From assembly GCA_963556195.1 (NCBI GenBank), contig OY744535.1:87746449-87810448 (forward strand): 64,000 bases of DNA, read 5' to 3'. Position numbers and translations under genes: made by a program. The stretch's first letter is position 1. Each line of letters begins with the position of its first letter. The notes under the pieces were generated by a model. It saw only the letters and a list, made by a program, of their open reading frames with translations. It was not told the origin of the DNA and did no database searches. Positions 56,910-64,000 of this stretch are shown one piece after another. Source of the stretch: Sepiola atlantica. Taxonomy: Eukaryota > Mollusca > Cephalopoda > Sepiida > Sepiolidae.

Positions 56910-59017
56910 TTTGCCAAGCAACATGCTTCTATAAAATATAATAAACAACTTGCTCTTCTTGTTCGAAGAGGTTATGGTTGTGAAATAAATAATGGGAGCA
57001 AACATATATTTAATTTTTCGAACACTGTATTAACAGGTATCGAAATTAAAGTTTTGTCTAAGGGGTTAGATTTGTGTATTCCCCCTACCCGCATTAACAA
57101 AGAGAAAACCCTCGTTTCTTTCGAGGTTTTGTTTTCTCATATTAGACATCACTCTCCTTGTTCTTTAGATAATGTTTCTAGAATGAAATCTAGGTTGGTT
57201 GACTTGGCACACCAATACAGTAACGCCTCCATTGACCACAGTGGGTTTATTTGGAATAAAACGCAATTTCAAACCATAAAAGCGTTAAAATCTAATGAGG
57301 ACATTTACATTTGCAAACCAGACAAAGGTGCTGGAGTTGTGGTATTGGATCGTAGTGACTACGTTAACAAAAGGTTATCTATTCTTAACGATACTACTAA
57401 ATTCTGTAGAATTGGCCCTGTCGAGTCTGCAGATAATACTTGTAAGGACGAGATCAAGATGCAGAAGCGTCTTCTTTCTTTATTTAAAAAGAAGGTTTTT
57501 TCGAAGGAGGTATATGATAGGATCAGACCGTCTGGGTCATTGCGACTTAGATTATATGGTCTTCCTAAAATACACAAGGAATGGGTGCCACTTAGACCTA
57601 TATTATCTATGACTTTGGCTCAGTGGTTCCTAGTAATCCTGCCACCTGTGCGTGATCTATACACGACGCACTGCATCCCTGATTACTTTCGGTTTACTGA
57701 AGTTCTACGTGGGTTAGATCCGGATTCTGAGACATCATTTATGTGCTATTTTGATGTCTCTAGTCTCTTTACTAATGTACCGTTAGATGAGACTATACCT
57801 ATTTGTGCCGACGCTCTCTATGAAGGTTGCCTGACTGCCCCTTGTTTCCCTAGGGAGATCTTCATAGCATTGATACGTCTATGTACTAAATCAGTCGAGT
57901 TAAGCTTCGATAATATTATGTATAGTCAGGTCGACGGTGTCTCAATGGGTAGTCCATTGGCCACAACTTTAGCTGATATCTTCGTCGGATATTACGAATC
58001 CGTTTTATTTAGGTCTGTAAAGATGCCCACTACTTATGGTAGATATGTGGATGACACTTTTGCAGTGTTTTCTTCGCAGAGTGGAGCACTGGCATTCTTT
58101 CATGAGTTAAATTCTATACATGAGGCTCTAAAGTTACCGATGGAAAGTGATAACATAAGTGTCTTCCCTTCTTTGATGTTCTTGTTAAACGTTCAAGGGG
58201 TGGCTTTCTCACTTCCATCTACAGGAAGCCCACTTTTACGGGCCTGTATGTAAACTGGTCTTCTTTTGTGCCTAAGTCTAGAAAGGTAGGCTTAATTTAC
58301 ACTTTGCTGCATAGAGCCCTCGTGATTTGTTCTCCAAATAGATTAGAGTGTGAACTTAATAGGATCAGAAATATATTCATTGATAATGGTTATCCTGAGG
58401 ACCTCATCAATGATTGCATTAATAAAAAGGTTTCTGATTTTAAATCCCCTAAAATATGTGGGCCTTTAAAATGGCCCATTTATTTAAAATTACCTTGGAT
58501 AGGGGGAAATAGTATTAAACTAGGTAAACAGATTGTTGATAGCATTAGCAATTGCTTCTACTCTGTTTCCTTACGATTAGTTTATGCTACTAGTCCTGCC
58601 TTTCCTTCCTATCGCAAGGATAGTGTGCCTTATACAAATTATAGTAATATTGTATACCAATTTAAATGCCAACGTGATGCTGGCTATACAGGGCGTTCTT
58701 CCTTGCATTTGCAGACCCGCATAAACCAGCACGTTCCATCAAAAATACGTCAGGGAAGGGTAGGGTCCTTGTGATACCCCTCCTCTAATTCATTGGCCTC
58801 TGCTATTGGCCAGCATTTGGTTGAAATCCCTAGCTGTGCCAATGGCTATAAAATAGACCGTGTTGAGGTCTTGCATCGAGCAGATTCCAAGAACCATTTG
58901 AAAATATTGGAATCTGTCTCTATTGCTATTTGAAAACCTTCCTTGTGCCGGCAGAATGAATTTGTAAGATCGCTTAATCTCTTTGGGGAACTTTTAATTC
59001 CTTGTCAATTTTTTTAA
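56910..59017 (+). pseudogene. Penelope-like element C, RT and GIY-YIG, nearly complete
   Basis: The open frame begins after a stop at 56907-56909 and has no convincing ATG, so the N-terminus is incomplete or starts upstream in another frame. Blocks in order are HIFNFSNTVLTGIEIKVLSKG (N-terminal block), YICKPDKGAGVVVLDRSDY (finger, about 57307-57360), RLYGLPKIHKEWVPLRPIL (about 57549-57605), CYFDVSSLFTNVPLDETI (motif A), QVDGVSMGSPLATTLADIFV (motif B), YGRYVDDTFAVF (motif C, catalytic D-D intact). A one-base frame change near 58160 moves reading to the next frame (VLVKRSRGGFLTSIYRKPTF; VGLIYTLLHRALVIC). The nuclease follows (NIVYQFKCQRDAGYTGRSS, about 58645-58700), then a TGA at 58772, SAIGQHLVEI, a second TGA at 58931, SLCRQNEFV, and the final stop at 59015. 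Three lesions in all, so it is the youngest-looking PLE here. Confidence 0.93.
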
Positions 59018-59165
59018 TTTTGTTATCCCCTTACGTACTGCCTTTTAATCGACTTTTAACGAAATCATTGAATTGAATTTTAATCGCCTCATCGTTAGTT
59101 TTGGCACACTCAATTTTCCCATTTTGCTCTTTCTTTCGACGTTATTATTAATTAAAACTATCGAT

Positions 59166-59206
59166 TTTCTCCTGACGAGATGATAGTCGAAAGGGCCTTA
59201 GAGAGA
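59166..59206 (+). ncRNA. Hammerhead ribozyme 3' of PLE C
   Basis: 149 nt after the PLE stop. Stem I is TTTCTC (59166-59171) with GAGAGA (59201-59206), 6 bp with one G.U. The core CTGACGA is at 59172-59178. Stem II is GAT/GTC with a GATA loop. GAA is at 59189-59191. Stem III is AGGG/CCTT, loopless, with one G.U. A59200 is at position 17 (UUA triplet). All core residues agree with the consensus. Hammerheads of this type with tiny stem III are established parts of PLE terminal repeats and are thought to need dimers to cut. A weaker alternative register puts U59199 at position 17. Confidence 0.72.
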
Positions 59207-59255
59207 TTTCCGCGTATTCTTTTTAAATGTATTTATAAGTTTTGTACCTCAAAAC

Positions 59256-59259
<4 letters not shown>

Positions 59260-59322
<63 letters not shown>

Positions 59323-59366
59323 AACTATATAGACATTAATTATATATATAAACAAACTATATAGAG

Positions 59367-59408
<42 letters not shown>

Positions 59409-59428
59409 TTAATGTATATATATATAAA

Positions 59429-59474
<46 letters not shown>
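59260..59474. repeat. Compound (TA)n array between PLEs C and D
   Basis: TA runs broken by AACTATATAGACATTAAT and CACACTTAATG-like pieces. It lies directly between the hammerhead of PLE C and the start of PLE D. Confidence 0.93.
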
Positions 59475-59499
59475 TATATATAAACACACTAAACACATT

Positions 59500-60360
59500 A
59501 AACTGAGATAAACAGCCTGCACTTAATTTAACACACTTATAAAAAACTAGCATATAAAGTACAACTTAAAAATACACACAAACCGACTATATACACTTCT
59601 TCTCTCAGCATGGTTACAAGTTAAAAACAGGTATGATAATAGGCTTTTTCCTACGCCTGCTTAGAATCTGCAGTCCTCAATATATTGATGAAGAAACCAA
59701 ACACATCAACTCTTAAAAAAATATTGCAATACTCCACACATTTCTTAGTAAATGCTAAGAAGTAAGTATTTCAAATAGTCTCAAAAAACGACACACAAAA
59801 ACATCAAATATGAAACACCACTCTCATAGACAAACCTCTTTTTTTACCCACGTATCTCAATAGCACAACACTCTGCAACACATGTAACGAACTAAGTATT
59901 CAAACAGTACACACTACATTACAATCCATAAAACAAACATTAAACAGCAATACCTTTCTTTAAAAAACACATGCCATGCCGGCCTATATACCGTCCCATG
60001 TAACAACTTCCATCAAGTCGACGTGGAGGAAACGCACGGTTAATTGAGAAAAAAAGATTGAGCGAACACAAAAGGTACATAAAAAAACTATAACTCCCTC
60101 AGTGCACATCTTTCCCACGTATTAGAACACGGCCATGCTTTCAAGTTGGCACAGGCAAACATCATTAAACACATTAATAACACAGCTCAGAGAAGACAAC
60201 TTGAAACATAACGCATTACGGACTATAACAGCCTTAGACAAAGAAATGATTTCTACAATCTATCCCCATTCATCAACAAAATTATCATGACCGAACTTAA
60301 ACAGAACATAGATCATGGCTCACCTTTCCTCTTATCGTTCTCACTTGCACTTATATACAA
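59500..60360 (+). pseudogene. Penelope-like element D, C-terminal part
   Basis: Only the region after the RT is recognisable. A CNTCNELS word (about 59878-59905) is the C-x-x-C block seen before the nuclease in some PLEs. A GIY-YIG-like start HAGLYTVPCNNFHQVDVEE follows (about 59974-60030), then RLSEHKRYIKKL (about 60055-60090) and VLEHGHAFKLAQANIIKHIN with TAQRRQLE (about 60118-60206). Frameshifts and stops are frequent. The upstream 380 bp probably held RT sequence but is unreadable. The element belongs to a different PLE group from C, since its GIY-YIG and linker differ clearly. Confidence 0.7.
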
Positions 60361-61138
60361 TTTCCAGCATACACACGTATGTGCTGACTCTTTTTTCACG
60401 TATATATATTCATTTACATACTCATCAACTACACACTACGAATGTAAACTATTAAACCACAAATAAAGGCTTTAATAATCAACACAATTTACACATCCTT
60501 AAAAATATTTAGATGTTTAAACCCCCTGTTTTCTTTCAATTTACTCTAAAACCATCAGCACATCGTGAACGAAATTACATTTTACTTACAACTCCCTTAA
60601 AATTAAAAATCATTTTTCTTTCCTCTTCTACACATTCTTTCAAACCAACTTATGCTCATACATTCCTGACATAACCACCACTTTACCACGACAAAAATCT
60701 CGCCTCTCCCTTTCACCTCTCCTACCCTTTTGACCGTTTCATCCATACCCTTACCTCTTTATTTTTGTTCCTTTAAATATTTTCTACAACTATGATACCA
60801 CATAGATGCTAAACACACATTATTTTCCACTCGCTCATCTTTCGCCAGCCTCTCAAATTCCATGACACACCTCACAATGACAAAAATCTCAGCCCCCTTT
60901 CACCTCTCCCTCCCTAAGGCAAGTTCAATTATATTCCCACCTTTCCCTATTTCACAGTTGCCTGACTAATATCCACCCACAGATTTTCATATTCATTTCA
61001 TTCTTTGCCATCACTGACTTTTCACAGCCTGGACTATCCACCAGCGCTCTAGGTTTCCACAGCTATTACTTTCATTCATCTCTCTATCATGCCGACTCCA
61101 AATTTCGTTGTGCTTGCATGACATTTTTCTTCAAATTA
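60361..61138 (+). other. C/T-rich 3' region of PLE D
   Basis: Pyrimidine-rich sequence without a frame. It contains an internal direct repeat: GACAAAAATCTC.GCC...CTTTCACCTCTCC at about 60698-60728 and again at about 60878-60912, 180 bp apart. It probably forms the 3' untranslated or terminal-repeat part of PLE D, ending at the hammerhead. Confidence 0.4.
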
Positions 61139-61180
61139 TCATCCTGAGAAAGTCTTACAGTAAAGATGAAACGTTGATGA
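61139..61180 (+). ncRNA. Hammerhead-like motif 3' of PLE D (one core change)
   Basis: Stem I is TCATC (61139-61143) with GATGA (61176-61180), perfect. The core word is CTGAGAA (G8 changed to A), followed by one extra A. Stem II is GTCTT with AAGAT-type pairing around ACAGTA. GAA is at 61168-61170. Stem III is ACGT, loopless, with U61175 at position 17. The overall architecture matches the foldback hammerheads at 10333 and 10709, including the extra A. The G8 change should weaken or kill cleavage. Confidence 0.55.
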
Positions 61181-62390
61181 ATATATTAAAAAAATATATT
61201 GGATGTTCCGTTTACACATTTCTCATTACGTCGGAGTACTCTCATCGTTCCTTTTTCTTGGTAAAGGATGAGTTAAAATACATTCAAAATCAAAAGTGAT
61301 AAATTCGTCTCGCTTTGAATGATCACAAACCGAGGCTAGATGTTCAGAGGGAAAATGATGGCAAAGAAACTTGTTAGGATTGAGAAGCCAATCAGATTCC
61401 ACTTTGGTTTACTGTAAGTTATCAGTTTACACTTGATCATCGGCTCAACCATTGCTAGGCCGGGGAGGCATGTACTTGGTGGGAGTGCAGAATTCTTAGA
61501 TCATTAAGCAGCCACAGTGGGAGATAATATAAGTATTTCTATTTAAAAACAACATTAGATAAATTAAATCCCAAATATTTAGAGTTGTCATTTTCTCGTA
61601 TTTGGATAGGGTTCGGTTATATAGATAAATAACCGTATTATTCATTACTCTTGTTATCAAATATGATTATTTACCGTCACCGCTGTTATAATTGCCATTA
61701 TTCTTATTTATTCTTAATAATAAACATTGTAGCTGTGATTCATGTTTTTTTACCGTTATTATTTATATAAGTACTATCATTATTGAGACTAGCATTATTA
61801 ATATAGCTATTCACGATATTATATTTTATAAGCATTACATTTATTAGTGTTACTATTGTTATGTTTAACTCCTTCACTTCCGTGTTATTCTTACTACATT
61901 TCACCTAACTTATTTTTGTTATTAATTATTAAATTGCTATTATTGTTATTATAACCAATGTTACTATAATTATTATTCCAACTATTATTTTTTATTATTA
62001 ATACTGATATTATTATTATTAGTGTAATTATTACTACAAATGTCAACATTAATATATTTTATTATTATAATTATTGTTAATATTAGTTTTACTATATCCC
62101 TTTTTTGCCTTATTACTGTTACATAGTACATGCACATTAAGCTTCTTGAAACGCTTCTAATAATACGAAGGCAATACGAACTCATATGGAAAGTTTCGAA
62201 GCGTTTTCAAACTTTCTAAACACGTGTTTAAGGAACTTTTTAACACTCATTTTAAATCACTTGTTTGCCTTTAAACCCTCAGTCCTGTTACAGCCCACTG
62301 TTTAAGCGTTTTACTTATTAAACCATTTTTCGTTAAAAGATAGTTCTTTTTCAACATATTAAATTAAGCATGGTGCACTTTTTCATTCAA
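61181..62390. other. Unassigned sequence with imperfect ATT-rich stretch
   Basis: 61640-62100 is rich in imperfect TTA/ATT triplets. Otherwise nothing is recognised. Confidence 0.5.
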
Positions 62391-62488
62391 GTTTAGTTCT
62401 TAGACTTAACAGATTAGGACCCGAAAAATGGACAACACATAAAAGTTACCTTAAATTTTTCGTCGTCTGTTGTGGTTGTGATCACCGT

Positions 62489-62924
62489 TTGTACCGTCGG
62501 TTTGCATTGCGTATCTCTGGCCGTGATCGATTCTGGTTATCTTTGATCTGTGGATACAACTTTATACACAGGCAGAAGACAAACGCGAATGCAATTTTCC
62601 TCACAGAGAGATTCGACTCTTTTATTCGACGTCTTGGTTTTTGGACAGTGGTTTTATCCATTCGTGTGTTCGATTCTCATTCATAGATCTTATGAATGCG
62701 ACGATGCATGGGGATCTTTGCTAGATCTCTTCGACATCCAGCCATTACGACGAGCGACAACAGCGTTGACTAGCAGCTTTCACTTCCAAAGCCCCAACTC
62801 ATTTTATTTGAGGACCAATAGAGAGGTCGACCGTTTCAAAAACATTAGTTTCTCACGAAGAAGGAGTGACATCACAGATCTACAAACGTATTTTCATTCA
62901 CTAATGTTTCCTGACCTTTTCTGA
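62489..62924 (+). CDS. Unrecognised overlapping open frames, hypothetical
   Basis: A 124-codon frame (62550-62924, starts MDTTLYTGRRQTRMQ, includes LLDLFDIQPLRRATTAL and ends SLMFPDLF) overlaps a second frame (62489-62686) one phase over. The stretch is visibly richer in G and C than its surroundings and contains no simple repeat. I recognise no domain. It could be a faded transposon protein or chance. There is no evidence of splicing or expression. Reported so that it is not lost. Confidence 0.2.
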
Positions 62925-63059
62925 CCCTAGGTTTTCTTATGTCGGCGTCTTTGAATTGTTGGTATGGTCTTTCAAAAACAGGATTGACTCATAACGGTAT
63001 TCTTCAGTATATGTCAACACTAGTTGATTTAATCGTATAAATATCGGGCCCCTCCATAA

Positions 63060-63552
63060 TATTACATTACTACAGTTGTAATATTTATTTATTCCGTTTT
63101 TGCGTGCGATGGGTGGGGCATCCTACCGGATGCCAGACATTCACTGGCTATTTCAGACACTCCAGCCAAGAAATCGTTTGAAAATTCTAACAGTCCCTTT
63201 AAGTTCAATTGTTTTATTTCCGTTGAACTAGGCTAACGGGTATACTCGCTAACTGCTTTTGAAATTAATTTCTATTAGTCTTGTTGCTCCTATAATTACT
63301 GACATGATGGAGATTTTCCTAAAATTCCAGTTTTTTTTTCATGTCGTACCTAAGACCTTGGTGTTTCGTAATATTTTCCTCTTCAGCTCTGTTTAATCCT
63401 GCATCATTAGGAACACTGATTGCCACTAGGGTTGTGACTTTCTCCCTGTTGTCCCATAATACGATGTCAAGTTTAACAGTTCCGTTTTCTAGATATGTAG
63501 CTGTAAAGATTGCATAGTCGTAGTAATACAATTTGTTATTGGATGTGACCAT
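63060..63552 (-). pseudogene. 3' end of an R2-like LINE
   Basis: Read leftward from 63552: LDIVLWDNREKVTTLVAISV then PNDAGLNRAEEENITKHQGL and RYDMKK, the C-terminal nuclease-region block of R2/NeSL-like LINEs (P-D-x-x-L...L.DI.VP.D.....E..K..KY..L-type). A further piece follows in another frame (IIGATRLIEINF...KGTVRIFKRFLG, about 63300-63180). It probably belongs to the same group as the element at 31.3-33.2 kb. The copy is 5'-truncated, or its 5' part is unreadable to the right. Confidence 0.65.
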
Positions 63553-64000
63553 TCAAATTATTTTCATTAATTCTCTTGTTACAATTTTACATCATCTTCC
63601 TCTTATTATTACCATAATTATTGTTTTAGAGGTAAGGGAGGTAAATCAAGGTTGTATTTTATATCTTTAATCCTATTATCTATTTTTTGGGGTTGACTCT
63701 TACTAAGATTTCGTGGTTTCTACACAATTTAAATACAATTATTTTGTTTTGTTTTAATCTTCTGGTAAATGTTTGATCCCTTATTTTTCATCGTTAACTT
63801 GGACTCGATACCTTATATTAGGTTTCAGCTATTGTGCGGCGGATTAATTGTTTACGCTATTCAGTTAAATCATTTATGCTATATTTCCTTGGTTGATCAC
63901 GACATTATCAAGAGTTATCAGTTTCAAGTGTCTACAGTATAATCCTATTCTGTCTCCTTGATTTCGTCATGTACTGTTATCAGTAAACACAACAATAGCT
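63553..64000. other. Unassigned sequence to window end
   Basis: No motif recognised. It may still belong to the LINE on its left. Confidence 0.4.

Noticed and set aside
10872..59553. Many Tyr/Ile-rich frames of 60-110 codons (for example 29606-29932, 33632-33895, 50259-50753)
   Set aside because: They are translations of TA arrays, with no non-repeat protein content.
1..64000. Octopus-type tRNA SINEs as taxonomic evidence
   Set aside because: I looked for their characteristic words and did not find them, so I do not assign the sequence to octopus despite the TA arrays.

Overview
This is a gene-poor, AT-rich stretch of animal nuclear DNA. I find no host gene with a recognisable product. Nearly everything I can name is repetitive: Penelope-like retroelements (PLEs), non-LTR retrotransposons (LINEs) of two types, one mariner-type DNA transposon, about two dozen (TA)n arrays, a 3.6-kb satellite of 68-bp units, several foldback (inverted-repeat) elements, and a scatter of hammerhead-ribozyme (HHR) motifs. 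PLEs with GIY-YIG domains, jockey/CR1/L2-like and R2-like LINEs, and an IS630/Tc1/mariner transposase together point to an invertebrate metazoan. I cannot name the species. The long TA arrays would fit a mollusc such as a cephalopod, but I do not see the tRNA-SINE family I would expect in an octopus, so I leave the taxon open.

Layout. 0-9.9 kb: unassigned AT-rich DNA with a GAA tract (1.26 kb), TA arrays, one copy of a ~1.2-kb repeat (5.5-6.7 kb; second copy at 40.8-41.8 kb) and a PLE-terminus fragment (8.53 kb). 9.97-10.9 kb: a ~600-bp near-perfect foldback plus a third direct copy, each carrying a hammerhead motif. 13.2-22.7 kb: four decayed pieces of jockey/CR1/L2-like LINEs. 23.3-24.1 kb: an older foldback between TA arrays. 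25.9-29.3 kb: PLE A, with its 5' part inverted and interrupted by a 1,330-bp mariner-type element flanked by TA; a decayed hammerhead lies 3' of it. 31.3-33.2 kb: decayed R2-like LINE (minus). 33.3-35.0 kb: TA arrays and a foldback. 35.4-38.7 kb: a badly decayed minus-strand PLE (E). 40.4-40.8 kb: two hammerhead ribozymes 281 nt apart between TA arrays, a retrozyme-like dimer. 42.4-42.95 kb: two copies of a tRNA-like repeat. 43.5-47.1 kb: 68-bp satellite, ending directly in PLE B (47.1-48.7 kb). 49-56 kb: unassigned DNA and TA arrays. 56.9-59.2 kb: PLE C, the best-preserved PLE, with a hammerhead 149 nt after its stop. 59.5-61.2 kb: PLE D with another hammerhead. 63.06-63.55 kb: 3' end of a second R2-like LINE (minus).

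The most interesting signal is the number of self-cleaving-ribozyme motifs in 64 kb, in at least four sequence families, most beside (TA)n arrays. Hammerheads in PLE terminal repeats and in small retrozymes are known biology. The dimer at 40.4 kb, the foldback triplet at 10 kb and the recurring extra A after core position A9 deserve a real covariance-model search. Structures and family calls below were read by eye; none was computed.
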